From Hyphomicrobiaceae bacterium (GTDB lineage Bacteria > Pseudomonadota > Alphaproteobacteria > Rhizobiales > Hyphomicrobiaceae), in assembly GCA_041397645.1 (NCBI GenBank), contig JAWKWE010000004.1:186001-250000 (forward strand): DNA of 64,000 nucleotides. The letters are read 5' to 3'. Below, in pieces: positions 1 to 8,077 of the stretch. The position numbers and the translations under genes were made by a program. The number at the start of each line of letters is the position of its first letter. Position 1 is the stretch's first letter. The notes under the pieces were generated by a model that was not told the DNA's origin, made no database searches, and saw nothing but the letters and a program-made list of their open reading frames with translations.

Positions 1-284
1 CACCTCCACGCAACGTTGCGACCGCGCTGTTCATTCCGGATGCGCGCAACTTCGATCCGCACCGCGTTCTCGGGCTGGAAAAGGGTGCCTCATTCGAGCA
101 GATCCGCGATGCCTACCATCGTCTGTCCAAGGTCTATCATCCCGACCGTTACGCCGCCATCGACCTACCCAAAGAGGTCAAGGCCTACCTGGAAGCGATG
201 AGCAAGAACGTAAACGCAGCCTTCCAGGCTTTGCGATACGTCGGGCAGAAGCAACAGCCTATCTACTCGCGCCGCGGCGCCTGA
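1..284 (+). CDS. J-domain (DnaJ-like) protein, 5' end outside window
   Basis: Only the last 93 codons lie in the window; the reading frame is open from base 3 and stops with TGA at 282-284. The visible part is a J domain: a first helix (FDPHRVLGLEKGASFEQIRDAYHRL), then the diagnostic loop tripeptide HPD in KVYHPDRY, then a helix rich in K and E. J domains stimulate ATP hydrolysis by DnaK/Hsp70 partners. The domain sits at the extreme C-terminus, unlike DnaJ where it is N-terminal, so this is a J-domain co-chaperone of another type. The N-terminal part that would define its role is missing. Confidence 0.85.
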   Translation, partial: PPRNVATALFIPDARNFDPHRVLGLEKGASFEQIRDAYHRLSKVYHPDRYAAIDLPKEVKAYLEAMSKNVNAAFQALRYVGQKQQPIYSRRGA

Positions 285-384
285 GCGGCCCCTACGTCTT
301 CCTGCAGCAAACTGCGCCTTGCCTTTGCGCGCGCCAGCGGCTAACCCGCGCCTCTGCCATATTCGAGAGCGAGGAACGCAACTC

Positions 385-774
385 ATGCCGCTATTGCGAT
401 TTGATCTTATCGAGGGACGCACGGACGAACAGCTTGCCACCCTGCTCGACGCCGCACATCGCGCCATGCTCGCAGCGTTCAAGGTGCCGGAGGGAGATCG
501 CTATCAGATCGTCCACGAGCACAAACCCTCGCGCATGATCATCGAAGACACCGGCCTTGGCATTGCGCGCACGAAGGATGTCGTCTTCTTGCAGGTGACC
601 ACACGGCCAAGGCCGCGCGAGCTGAAAGAAACATTTTATCGCCTGCTCGTTGCCGAGCTGGAGAAGAGCTGCGGCATCAAACCGGCCGACGTCGTGATCT
701 CCATGGTCTCCAACACCGACGAAGACTGGTCGTTCGGGCACGGCCGCGCGCAGTTCCTGACAGGTGAACTTTAG
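385..774 (+). CDS. Tautomerase family protein
   Basis: The 129-residue product starts Met-Pro-Leu-Leu-Arg-Phe. A proline right after the initiator Met is the catalytic base of the 4-oxalocrotonate tautomerase/MIF superfamily. The length matches the double-size members with two beta-alpha-beta units. The start at 385 is chosen because it exposes Pro2 and has GAGGAA about 9 bases upstream; a longer frame from 319 would bury the catalytic residue. The motif VISMVSNTDEDWSFGHGRAQ near the C-terminus is typical of this subgroup. The substrate is unknown. It is convergent with the GH3 gene downstream, with only about 11 bases between. Confidence 0.85.
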   Translation: MPLLRFDLIEGRTDEQLATLLDAAHRAMLAAFKVPEGDRYQIVHEHKPSRMIIEDTGLGIARTKDVVFLQVTTRPRPRELKETFYRLLVAELEKSCGIKPADVVISMVSNTDEDWSFGHGRAQFLTGEL

Positions 775-785
775 AAGGCTGTGAT

Positions 786-2066
786 TCAGGGCCTGACAGC
801 GAATACGTTATCGATGCGCGCGCGGCTTTGTGCGCGCATTTTTTCGTCCAGCTCACCGGACTCGTCGGCTTTCAGCAACGCCGAATACATCGTGTCCAGG
901 TGCTTCTCGCTGTAGGACAGCAGCAGGAAATCCACTCCTGCATTGAGAGCCTTGACGGCGGCCGCACCCAACCCGGGCTTGCCGCGCGTGATGGCACCCA
1001 TGCTGAAATCGTCAGTCACGAGCAGGCCTTCATTTTCCCAGGTTTCGCGCATCAGTGTGCTTACAATTGTTCGCGAATAGGAAGCGGGTGCTGTCTTATC
1101 GAGAACGCCTACGCGCACGTGTCCCAACATGGTCACGACGTTGGGCTTGCCCATCAGACGGCGAAACGGAACCCAATCGTTCAGCTCCAGGGTACCTTCG
1201 GTGGCGGAGATCTCCGCACTGGCGACGTGCGTGTCGCGCTTGACGCGGCCGAGCCCGGGGAAATGCTTCAATGTGCATAAAATGCCCGCTTCCGCGAGCG
1301 TATCGCAGTACCAGCCGGCGACCTTCGCGACCGTATAGGGATCCGATGAAATGGCGCGCAGACGCAGGCGCGTTTCGCCATCGCTGCGGTTGCTGGGATC
1401 TAGCTTCAGATCGACCACGGGGCCGAAGTTCATGTTGACACCGACGCGCGAAAGTTCCGCCGCTTGCGTGCGCGCATAGTTCTCCACGATAGGACGCCGG
1501 TCGACATCGTGATCGACCTTGGCGAGAAGTTTTCCGAGCGACGGCTGGCGACGAAGCGGCGGGGATAGGCGCGAGACCGCACCGCCCTCTTGATCAGCAG
1601 CGACGATCAGCGGAGGCAGTCCCTGCTCTCGACGGATCTGCTGAAGGGCGTCGATGTCAGCCTTTACATCGTCCGCTTTGCGCCCGCGCACATTGTGATC
1701 CGTTATAAAAATTCCGGCGATCGCACGTGCCTCCACCAGCGCCTTGACTTCCGAGAGCAGGTGATAACCGACAATGATGTGGCGGCCCAATCGGCCCAGC
1801 CGTTCAGTATCGGAGCTTAAAATCTCTGCCCGATTGAGCAATGGCGTGTTGGCATTTTTGGCCGACAGATCATTCGCCGCTTCTGGTAACTCTGTTTCTG
1901 CTTCTGTCTTTGCCAGACGCTGCTTATGAGGCTTGTGGTGCACATGAGCGGTACGACTTGAAGAGGAAGCCTTATGCGATTTGCGCGCAGACGCAGGCTC
2001 TGCGCCAAACGGCAATAAAAGCAGCGCCCCTGCGAGAAGTGTAACGATGGCGGACTGCGGCCTCAT
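786..2066 (-). CDS. Exported glycoside hydrolase family 3 (NagZ-like beta-N-acetylhexosaminidase)
   Basis: The product is 426 residues. An N-terminal signal peptide (hydrophobic run about 7-20, cleavage after ASA near 27) is followed by a basic, His-rich linker and then a GH3 TIM barrel. Diagnostic NagZ features are VAADQEGGAVSRL near 155-167, KHFPGLG near 267-273 followed by the Asp-x-His pair (D278, H280) of the acid/base loop, and the nucleophile loop TDDFSMGA near 351-358. NagZ removes N-acetylglucosamine from muropeptides. The classical enzyme is cytoplasmic and about 340 residues, so the export signal suggests a periplasmic role in peptidoglycan turnover. The third residue after KHFPG is Leu where NagZ usually has His. 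Confidence 0.85.
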   Translation of the reverse strand: MRPQSAIVTLLAGALLLLPFGAEPASARKSHKASSSSRTAHVHHKPHKQRLAKTEAETELPEAANDLSAKNANTPLLNRAEILSSDTERLGRLGRHIIVGYHLLSEVKALVEARAIAGIFITDHNVRGRKADDVKADIDALQQIRREQGLPPLIVAADQEGGAVSRLSPPLRRQPSLGKLLAKVDHDVDRRPIVENYARTQAAELSRVGVNMNFGPVVDLKLDPSNRSDGETRLRLRAISSDPYTVAKVAGWYCDTLAEAGILCTLKHFPGLGRVKRDTHVASAEISATEGTLELNDWVPFRRLMGKPNVVTMLGHVRVGVLDKTAPASYSRTIVSTLMRETWENEGLLVTDDFSMGAITRGKPGLGAAAVKALNAGVDFLLLSYSEKHLDTMYSALLKADESGELDEKMRAQSRARIDNVFAVRP

Positions 2067-2159
2067 TAGGTGTCACCTTACGATCCTGATGCGGCCACAA
2101 CGCCACAACTTGAGATTTGAAGAGGGAAGATGATCCGTCGTCAAATATTAAGGCTGCAC

Positions 2160-3059
2160 TCAGTAAATCCGAACCGGAAAGTAACGTTGAACCAGTTCCT
2201 CGAAGCGCCCTGACGCCCTCACCTTGCGCAGGGCTTCGTTGATCAGTGCCTTCAGCTCCAGATCACCCTTGGGAAGCGCAATAGCCAAACCATCGCCAAA
2301 GAACTTCGGTTCCAAGAATGGCCCGCCCTTCATCTCACAACATTGCCGCGACAGCGTCCCGTTGATCCAGAAGGCCAGGGAAATGCCGTCATCGAAAACA
2401 TAGTCTGCCTTACCCGAAGCAACAGCTTCGTGCGCAAGATCCGCGTTCTCGAACACAACAAGCGGGCTGTCCCGGAAAAAGAACTTCAGATAAGCCTCGT
2501 GCGCGGTCCCGCGCGCCACAGCAATGCGCTTGCCGTAAAGGCCCGACGGCGAGATTTCTAAATCCTCCGCCTCCTTGGGGCCGGCGAACCGCGCGGGCGT
2601 ATGGAAGTAGCGGTCGCTGAAGTCCACATCGGCCAGTGCGGTCTTCGTAACCTTCTGCGCTGCGATGATTGCGTCCGCCTCTCCCGATTTCAGCCCGGGG
2701 ATGAGATCTTCCCAGCTCCGGCTCTTGATGTCGCAAGACGTGTTCAGCTCAAGGCAGATAGCGCGCGCAAGATCGACATTGAACCCGACCAACGCACCTT
2801 CCTCGTCGTAGAAATTGAACGGAGGAAAATCGCTATCGGTCAGAAATCGTATCACCACGCGCCGCGCAGGACGTTCCGCGGCCGTCTTGCCCGACAATAC
2901 TACGGCTTCTCCCGCAGGGTTGTTGATACTCTGCGCAACCGCAGGCTGGACCTGTGCATCGCACCAAACGAGCGTCAGAAGCAAAGCGACCGCCGCGGCC
3001 TTTTTGACTGCTACGTTCGACGAACGCCCACTTGAAGTCTGTGCGGATGATGTTTTCAT
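2160..3059 (-). CDS. Periplasmic substrate-binding protein (SBP_bac_3 family)
   Basis: The 299-residue protein has a basic N-terminus, a hydrophobic segment near 19-38 and a likely cleavage around AVAQS. It then has the family-3 solute-binding fold: FPPFNFYDEEGALVGFNVDLARAIC near 78-102, followed by SWEDLIPGLKSGEADAIIA. Such proteins normally deliver amino acids or related polar solutes to an ABC transporter. No permease or ATPase gene lies nearby, so the partner is elsewhere or the protein works as a sensor domain. Family-3 lengths are usually 250-280 after cleavage, which fits. The substrate cannot be deduced. Confidence 0.85.
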   Translation of the reverse strand: MKTSSAQTSSGRSSNVAVKKAAAVALLLTLVWCDAQVQPAVAQSINNPAGEAVVLSGKTAAERPARRVVIRFLTDSDFPPFNFYDEEGALVGFNVDLARAICLELNTSCDIKSRSWEDLIPGLKSGEADAIIAAQKVTKTALADVDFSDRYFHTPARFAGPKEAEDLEISPSGLYGKRIAVARGTAHEAYLKFFFRDSPLVVFENADLAHEAVASGKADYVFDDGISLAFWINGTLSRQCCEMKGGPFLEPKFFGDGLAIALPKGDLELKALINEALRKVRASGRFEELVQRYFPVRIY

Positions 3060-3169
3060 GCGCTGAATGCCAATCGTCCTTATCAGGAGCTTGTGGTCTT
3101 CTACCTTCGACGCCTAACTCAACGCTGCGCCCCTGGCTATAGTGTGGCGGGGCAGAACGGGCAAGACTT

Positions 3170-4768
3170 GTGGGGGAAATGGCGCGCATGTTGCGTGCGG
3201 GGGACGAAATAGAGACACGGACAACGATACGCACGGGAGATTACAGCCCCGCTGCCCCTGGCGTTGCGCGCCCGCTGACGGATGCGCCCTCCGAATGTGA
3301 TTCGGCCTCCCAGCCCTCGCATCTGCCGTTGAGTCCCGACATTGAGACCTCCGTTCGGTTGGACAGCGCCTTGAATAGGCTGCGACGGGCGCATCCCGAA
3401 ATGTCAGCCGATGTACTCATTACCCGCTCCCAATGCATCGCCTTCGCAAGTGTTGCCTGGCTCGCCATTGCCCTGTGGTTCGCGGCGCCGGGATTTGCGG
3501 GAACGTTGGGCTTTGCTCTGCTCAGTTTGCCGTTCTTTTGCATCACAGCCTTGCGGCTGGCGGCGTTGTGGCATCTGTCGAGCGATGAAGGCTCAAAGAC
3601 GAACCATGTTCAAGGGTCTGGCACGGATCCGGAAACCTGGCCTGCTTACACGCTCATCGTTCCCCTCTACCGCGAAGCTAAGGTAGCCGAGGCCCTCGTG
3701 CGGTCTTTAGCAGTTCTCGATTACCCGACCGATCGCCTTCAAGTCCTGCTCGTCACAGAACAAGAGGACGAGGCGACACGGCGGGCGCTCGAAGCATCCG
3801 CGCTCACGGAATCCATGAAGGTGCTGACGGTCCCCGCAGGCGTGCCGCGCACCAAACCGCGCGCGCTGAATTACGCGCTCACCTTCGCGACCGGGGAGAT
3901 CGTCGCCGTCTACGACGCGGAGGATGCACCTGCCCCCGATCAGCTCAAGGTCGCCGCTCGCGCCATGCACGTATCGGGCAATCAACTAGCCTGCGTGCAA
4001 GCGCGCCTCGACATCTACAATCCCGGCGACACATTTTTCACCCGACAATTCACCCTCGAATACGCCGCGTTGTTCTTTGCCCTTCTGCCTGCTTACGCGC
4101 GCGTGGGGTTTCCCCTCCCTCTCGGCGGGACGTCCAACCATTTCTCCCGCGAAGCCCTTGAGCGGTCAGGAGGATGGGACCCGTTCAACGTGACGGAGGA
4201 TGCCGACCTCGGCCTCCGACTGGCCAGGCTGGGTTACAAGGTGGCCGTCGTCTCATCGGATACCTGGGAAGAATCGCCCGCGACGTTCGCGCAATGGTTT
4301 GGACAGCGCACCCGCTGGATCAAAGGCTGGATGCAGACCTATCTGGTGCACATGCGCAACCCTGCCCGGCTTTGGCGTGACCTTGGCCCGTCGGCCTTTC
4401 TGGGCTTCCAAATGATCTTCGGTGGCTTGATCCTCTCGGCACTTGTCCATCCGCTGATTTTTGTTGTCCTCGCCTTTCATCTTGCTCAGGGCGCACCGTT
4501 CAGCGCCCCAGACTCGGGCTGGAAGGTGGCTGTCTACGGTGCCTATGCCCTAAACGTCCTGGCGAGCTACGCCTCTGCCATGATGCTCGGCGCTGCGTGC
4601 GCCCGTAGACGCTCCAAGCCCTGGCTGGCGCGAGCAACTCTGGGACTTCCGGTCTATTGGCTCATGATATCGGGGGCCGCATATATGGCCGGGGCCGAAT
4701 TCGTCCGTCGTCCCTACCATTGGACAAAGACCACACACACGGGCTCCGGTCGCGAAACGATGCCATAA
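3170..4768 (+). CDS. Membrane glycosyltransferase family 2 (processive, cellulose-synthase-like)
   Basis: The product is about 530 residues. A soluble, variable N-terminus is followed by two membrane segments (about 90-130) and a GT-A domain beginning YTLIVPLYREAKVAEALVRSL near 161. Acidic metal-binding residues occur in VYDAEDAPAPDQ, and the processive-type Q(x)xRW signature appears as WFGQRTRWIKGWMQTY. Three further membrane segments close the protein. Q(x)xRW is characteristic of synthases such as those for cellulose, curdlan and hyaluronan. The first codon in frame is GTG at 3170; ATG at 3188 lies 8 bases after GGGGGAAA and is an equally good start. The polymer is unknown. Confidence 0.8.
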   Translation: MGEMARMLRAGDEIETRTTIRTGDYSPAAPGVARPLTDAPSECDSASQPSHLPLSPDIETSVRLDSALNRLRRAHPEMSADVLITRSQCIAFASVAWLAIALWFAAPGFAGTLGFALLSLPFFCITALRLAALWHLSSDEGSKTNHVQGSGTDPETWPAYTLIVPLYREAKVAEALVRSLAVLDYPTDRLQVLLVTEQEDEATRRALEASALTESMKVLTVPAGVPRTKPRALNYALTFATGEIVAVYDAEDAPAPDQLKVAARAMHVSGNQLACVQARLDIYNPGDTFFTRQFTLEYAALFFALLPAYARVGFPLPLGGTSNHFSREALERSGGWDPFNVTEDADLGLRLARLGYKVAVVSSDTWEESPATFAQWFGQRTRWIKGWMQTYLVHMRNPARLWRDLGPSAFLGFQMIFGGLILSALVHPLIFVVLAFHLAQGAPFSAPDSGWKVAVYGAYALNVLASYASAMMLGAACARRRSKPWLARATLGLPVYWLMISGAAYMAGAEFVRRPYHWTKTTHTGSGRETMP

Positions 4769-4962
4769 AGTTCGTTCTTGTTCTTGTAACGATGAGCCGT
4801 CTCCCGTCGAACCTCCGCGAGGTCGAAGCCTGGGACCAACCCTGCGGCCCTGGTCGCGCGCACGGTGCGTTTATCAGCCTTGGCCTTTCGATCAGGCTCG
4901 TGCACATTGGCCCGCCTTTCGTTGGGCTCGGGCTTGCGAAGAAAACAACAGGGGATGACCTC

Positions 4963-5295
4963 ATGGCCGGCTACTACGACACTCAGCACCTCGCGGACTT
5001 CGGAAAGATCGCGGACGTGCAGCCCGATCTCGGAAAAAAGTTTTTTGAGTACTACGGCGCTGTTTTCGCCGATGGCGCACTCACTGCGCGCGAAAAGAGC
5101 CTCATCGCGCTTGCCGTCGCCCATGCCGTGCAGTGCCCCTATTGCATCGACGCCTATACACAGGACTGCCAGCAGAAGGGCGCCGACATCGAGCAAATGA
5201 CGGAGGCGCTTCACGTGGCTGTTGCCATTCGTGGCGGCGCCTCTCTCGTTCACGGCATGCAGATGCGCGAAAAAGCCAACAAGCTGGGAATGTAG
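4963..5295 (+). CDS. Arsenosugar-associated AhpD-like peroxidase protein
   Basis: This 110-residue protein of the carboxymuconolactone decarboxylase/AhpD fold carries the redox motif CPYC at 58-61 (HAVQCPYCIDAYTQ). It fits the family found next to arsS, here with Cys where some relatives have selenocysteine. The position four residues after the second Cys, a His in classic AhpD, is Tyr. ATG at 4963 is preceded by GGGGA. The stop codon at 5293-5295 directly abuts the ATG of the radical SAM gene, so the two are almost certainly co-translated. The exact chemistry is not established by sequence. Confidence 0.85.
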   Translation: MAGYYDTQHLADFGKIADVQPDLGKKFFEYYGAVFADGALTAREKSLIALAVAHAVQCPYCIDAYTQDCQQKGADIEQMTEALHVAVAIRGGASLVHGMQMREKANKLGM

Positions 5296-6414
5296 ATGAC
5301 GGAATTGATCCCGCCGGGCCGTTTCAAGGAAGTGGCCGACGCGGTTGCATCCGATGCGCAATCGCCACGCGCCGCGCAAAGCCTGCAGCGCCGACACGCG
5401 CCGCTGTCGTCCACCCGTGCTCAGCTTGAGATGCTTGACGCCGTGCCAATCGAGAGGGACGGCCGCCAGATCGCATTCGAGGATCTGACGGGCGGGCCGC
5501 TCAAACCTGCCAAGCTCGACATCTTTCAAGTCAATCTCGGCAAGTTGTGCAACATGGCCTGCCGGCATTGCCACGTCGATGCCGGCCCTGATCGCACCGA
5601 CGCGATGATGAGCGACGAAACCGTCGATCAGGTAATTGCCGCCATCCAACGCAGTTCGGCCACGACGGTCGATCTCACCGGCGGCGCACCCGAACTCCAT
5701 CCGCGCTTTCGCGATCTGGTCGATGCCAGCGTAGCGGCGGGCAAGCACGTGATGGACCGTTGCAATCTCACGATCCTTCTGGTGCCGCGCAACGCCGGAT
5801 TGATCGACTGGCTGGCGGAACGCAACGTCGAGATCGTCGCCTCGCTGCCGCACTATCGCCGGCCCAATACCGACTCCCAGCGCGGCGCGGGCGTCTTCGA
5901 CAAGTCGATGAAAGCCATGGCGATGCTGAACGCCGCCGGTTATGGCAAAGGTGATCCCGCCCACCGGCTGACGCTTGTCTCGAACCCCTCAGGCGCGTTC
6001 CTCGGGGCCTCGCAGGCGACCCTCGAGCAGGAATGGCGCGAAGCGCTCGCGCGCACGCACGGCGTCACCTTCGACCGGCTGTTCGTGCTCAACAACATGC
6101 CGATCTCGCGCTTTCTGGAATGGCTGGAGACATCTGGAAATCTCAACGCCTACATGGAGCGGCTGGTGGCCGCCTTCAATCCATCCGCCGTGGACGGTCT
6201 CATGTGCCGCAACACGCTGTCGGTCAGCTGGGACGGACGACTCTACGATTGCGATTTTAACCAAATGCTCGACCTCACGCTCGAACCGGCTAGCAACGCT
6301 CATATCGCCGATTTCAACGAGAAGAGCTGGCACCGCCGCTCGATCGTCACCGCACGTCACTGCTTTGGCTGCACCGCAGGTGCAGGCAGTTCGTGCGGCG
6401 GCCAGACCGCATGA
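5296..6414 (+). CDS. arsS: Arsenosugar biosynthesis radical SAM protein ArsS
   Basis: The 372-residue protein has the radical SAM cluster motif CxxxCxxC as CNMACRHC (C85, C89, C92), which ligates a 4Fe-4S cluster for S-adenosylmethionine cleavage. It then has DLTGGAPELHPRF, VMDRCNLTILL and a C-terminal Cys-containing region (SWDGRLYDCDFNQML and HCFGCTAGAGSSCGG). That is the ArsS architecture with its DUF3641-type C-terminus. ArsS acts on an arsenic-substituted SAM on the route to arsenosugars. It follows the peroxidase-like gene with zero spacing. No arsM, arsR or other ars gene is in the window, so arsenic methylation must be encoded elsewhere if the pathway is complete. Confidence 0.87.
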   Translation: MTELIPPGRFKEVADAVASDAQSPRAAQSLQRRHAPLSSTRAQLEMLDAVPIERDGRQIAFEDLTGGPLKPAKLDIFQVNLGKLCNMACRHCHVDAGPDRTDAMMSDETVDQVIAAIQRSSATTVDLTGGAPELHPRFRDLVDASVAAGKHVMDRCNLTILLVPRNAGLIDWLAERNVEIVASLPHYRRPNTDSQRGAGVFDKSMKAMAMLNAAGYGKGDPAHRLTLVSNPSGAFLGASQATLEQEWREALARTHGVTFDRLFVLNNMPISRFLEWLETSGNLNAYMERLVAAFNPSAVDGLMCRNTLSVSWDGRLYDCDFNQMLDLTLEPASNAHIADFNEKSWHRRSIVTARHCFGCTAGAGSSCGGQTA

Positions 6415-6460
6415 TGCGCCTATTCAATTTGACGTACGCAAACGAGTCGCGCATCTTTGA

Positions 6461-6724
6461 GTGTCAAGAGGCAAGGATGAAGCGGAGCTAATAGCGGAGC
6501 GGACAATGAGAGCAATGCTTTCAAGTGACCCTGGAGTCCCATGGAAGCGTTATACGGTTGTTGGCAGTGAGAGTGAGCTATTTGGGGAGTTCGACACTCA
6601 AGAAGAAGTTCTTGAGGTCTTGAGGAACGTCCCCGACATCGAGTGCACGATCAAGTTCGGCCTGGACGTCGAATGGAACGGTCCTGAGCGCGACGAGCTT
6701 GCCCGCAAGATCGAAGAGTTATGA
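6461..6724 (+). CDS. Small hypothetical protein
   Basis: I do not recognise this 87-residue protein. It is acidic and soluble, with a predicted helix-strand pattern (MRAMLSSDPGVPWKRYTVVGSESELFGEFDTQEEVLEVLRNVPDIECTIKFGLDVEWNG) and no membrane segment. The frame opens with GTG at 6461; ATG at 6506 (MRAML) is an alternative start. It ends 4 bases before a good intrinsic terminator, which supports expression. Its codon use is less GC-biased than that of arsS upstream. It lies between the ars pair and the tRNA-Gly attachment site, so it could be accessory DNA. Confidence 0.55.
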   Translation: MSRGKDEAELIAERTMRAMLSSDPGVPWKRYTVVGSESELFGEFDTQEEVLEVLRNVPDIECTIKFGLDVEWNGPERDELARKIEEL

Positions 6725-6728
6725 ATAG

Positions 6729-6758
6729 GCCCCGCCGATGAGCGGGGCTTTTGCTTTT
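6729..6758 (+). terminator. Intrinsic terminator
   Basis: A perfect 7-bp stem GCCCCGC/GCGGGGC with a 6-base loop is followed by TTTTGCTTTT. It directly follows the stop codon of the small gene ending at 6724 and separates it from the oppositely oriented tRNA gene. Confidence 0.85.
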
Positions 6759-6843
6759 CGAAATTCGCTAGAGCGTCAGCGAAACTGATCCCGCCGTAGC
6801 ACGCCCACGTCCGCGCAGCAGTCTACAGCGTGGCGGACGCGGA

Positions 6844-6917
6844 TGGAGCGGGCGAAGGGAATCGAACCCTCGTATGCAGCTTGGGAAGCTGCCGTTCTAC
6901 CATTGAACTACGCCCGC
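6844..6917 (-). tRNA. tRNA-Gly (anticodon CCC)
   Basis: The minus-strand sequence folds as a cloverleaf. The acceptor stem GCGGGCG pairs with CGCCCGC, and the D arm is TAGTTCAATGGTAGAAC. The anticodon stem GCAGC/GCTGC encloses the loop TTCCCAA, giving anticodon CCC for the GGG codon. The T arm contains GGTTCGATTCC. The discriminator is T and CCA is encoded at 6844-6847. Its first 40 bases (6878-6917) recur exactly at 8132-8171, so the gene is a hybrid between the chromosome (3' part) and an integrated element (5' part). Confidence 0.95.
6878..6917. repeat. attL: 40-bp direct repeat in tRNA-Gly 5' half
   Basis: These 40 bases, covering the acceptor 5' strand to the anticodon loop, are identical to 8132-8171. 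Flanking bases diverge at once on both sides (C versus A on the left, AATATC versus GCTCGC on the right). This is the expected product of site-specific recombination within a tRNA gene. Confidence 0.9.
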
Positions 6918-6947
6918 AATATCAATGACTTAGCAAGACACAGCAGT

Positions 6948-6976
6948 TGAATAAGCTGTTGTTTTCGCACTTTCAA
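6948..6976 (-). promoter_or_regulatory. Candidate promoter for tRNA-Gly supplied by the element
   Basis: On the minus strand TTGAAA and TATTCA are separated by exactly 17 bases. The -10 ends about 30 bases before the tRNA 5' end. It lies inside the integrated element, which displaced the original tRNA promoter, so a replacement of this kind is needed if the tRNA is expressed. Confidence 0.5.
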
Positions 6977-7044
6977 GTCACTGAACTCGCCTCAAGTCGT
7001 ATCAATACCTTAGCCAACCTGCATCGTCTAGCCGAGTGCTAAAA

Positions 7045-7065
7045 GTGCCAAATTAGGTGCCAAAT
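7045..7065. repeat. Tandem GTGCCAAAT pair, left end of element
   Basis: Two copies of GTGCCAAAT start at 7045 and 7057, 12 bases apart. A matching pair lies near the right end. Their position between the attachment site and the first gene, and the near one-helical-turn spacing, suggest integrase arm-binding sites. Confidence 0.6.
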
Positions 7066-7083
7066 CTTATCCACATCCTCAGC

Positions 7084-7111
7084 TTGCCGAGATGCTGTTA
7101 AAGCGTACACT
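7084..7111 (+). promoter_or_regulatory. Promoter placing the transcript start at the ATG
   Basis: TTGCCG (7084-7089) and TACACT (7106-7111) are 16 bases apart. Transcription would begin near 7118-7120, at the ATG of the following gene. No Shine-Dalgarno sequence precedes that ATG, so a leaderless message is likely. Confidence 0.5.
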
Positions 7112-7119
7112 GAATTTAT

Positions 7120-7599
7120 ATGAAACTAGAAGACCAAGTGTGCTCATTAGAGCTGGCGAAGAGGTTGAAGGAATTGGGAGTGAAGCAGGACAGCTATTTC
7201 GATTGGGAGCAATCATCCAGCATCTCGAGGTCCTACAACGCGGGCATCGTCATCGACGAGAAGTTCAATATTGGTGACCACCGCGTCACAGTAAGTTCGC
7301 GACATCTACTCACTGCTGCTGTGGTTCTCCCGTTCCCGAATGAGCGACAGAAGATACGTGACGCTGCCTGCTCCGCATTCACCGTCGCTGAGTTGGGGGA
7401 TATGTTGCCGAAGAGTATGATGATCATTAGCTACAGCGGCTATGCCGAAGCATCATGGTGCTGCGAGCTAAATCATGGCGGAGAACGGGAGCACCGAGAA
7501 TACGCGGACACAGAAGCCGACGCCCGCGCCAAGATGCTCACCTACCTCGTAGAGCACGACCTCATCACGAAAACGCCAAGCCCAAAATCCAACCAATGA
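7120..7599 (+). CDS. Element-borne hypothetical protein
   Basis: The 159-residue protein begins MKLEDQVCSLELAKRLKELGVKQDS. I recognise this opening as typical of small phage or island proteins of unknown function; it places a helix with a repeated leucine pattern at the N-terminus. No catalytic motif is evident, and the C-terminal 50 residues are acidic and helical (TEADARAKMLTYLVEHDLI). It is the left cargo gene of the tRNA-Gly element. Its last 35 bases overlap the oppositely oriented neighbour. The start ATG has no ribosome site and coincides with the predicted transcript start. Confidence 0.75.
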   Translation: MKLEDQVCSLELAKRLKELGVKQDSYFDWEQSSSISRSYNAGIVIDEKFNIGDHRVTVSSRHLLTAAVVLPFPNERQKIRDAACSAFTVAELGDMLPKSMMIISYSGYAEASWCCELNHGGEREHREYADTEADARAKMLTYLVEHDLITKTPSPKSNQ

Positions 7600-8008
7600 T
7601 CTGCCTAATGGTTTGTGTCTTGGCTTCTTTTCCAGCTTCCTTACCAGTAGTCATAGCAGCCTCAGCCAACTTTTCGCCGACCGTTTTCTGTTCCTCTTTC
7701 GTCTTTCCACCAAGCGCAGCGGGTAGTGCAGCGTTTAAGGCCTCAAAGGCCTTCGGCGACAGCACATACTTGTTGTTAGCCGTGGTAGTGCCTTCCCTCT
7801 CTAAAAAATACCCTGTTTGCACTAACCAACGTACTGTGTAGGCGACAAACGTATTCGCATCGACCTTGTTCACCACGCCATCGGCTATTGCACCGTTTAA
7901 CTCCCGAACAATCTCTGCAGGTCTAAGCTTGATACCTACAGGGAAGTGATTGTGTAGCTTCACGAGAAGATGTGCAGCGCACAAATTGAACTGCTCGATG
8001 TTCTTCAT
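7565..8008 (-). CDS. Element-borne hypothetical protein with hydrophobic C-terminus
   Basis: The 147-residue protein starts MKNIEQFNLCAAHLLVKLHNHFP, and ATG is preceded by GGGGGATAG. The first about 80 residues alternate helices and a short hairpin (IVRELNGAI...TFVAYTVRWLVQTGYFLEREG), compatible with a winged-helix fold but not diagnostic. A basic/acidic linker (GGKTKEEQKTVGEKLAEAAMTTGKEAGKEAKTQ in part) leads to a short hydrophobic tail IIGWILGLAF that could touch the membrane. I do not recognise the family. It faces away from the right attachment site, so the old tRNA promoter beyond that site may read into it. Confidence 0.75.
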   Translation of the reverse strand: MKNIEQFNLCAAHLLVKLHNHFPVGIKLRPAEIVRELNGAIADGVVNKVDANTFVAYTVRWLVQTGYFLEREGTTTANNKYVLSPKAFEALNAALPAALGGKTKEEQKTVGEKLAEAAMTTGKEAGKEAKTQTIRQIIGWILGLAFS

Positions 8009-8077
8009 CTATCCCCCACAAACAAAAAGCCCCTCACGGAGCTTTCTCAACTTGCATCATCTTGTGTCAAAAACGAA

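Noticed and set aside
4714..5964. 416-codon minus-strand frame opposite the arsS pair
   Set aside because: The plus strand encodes two well-recognised proteins here; the antisense product has no recognisable motif.
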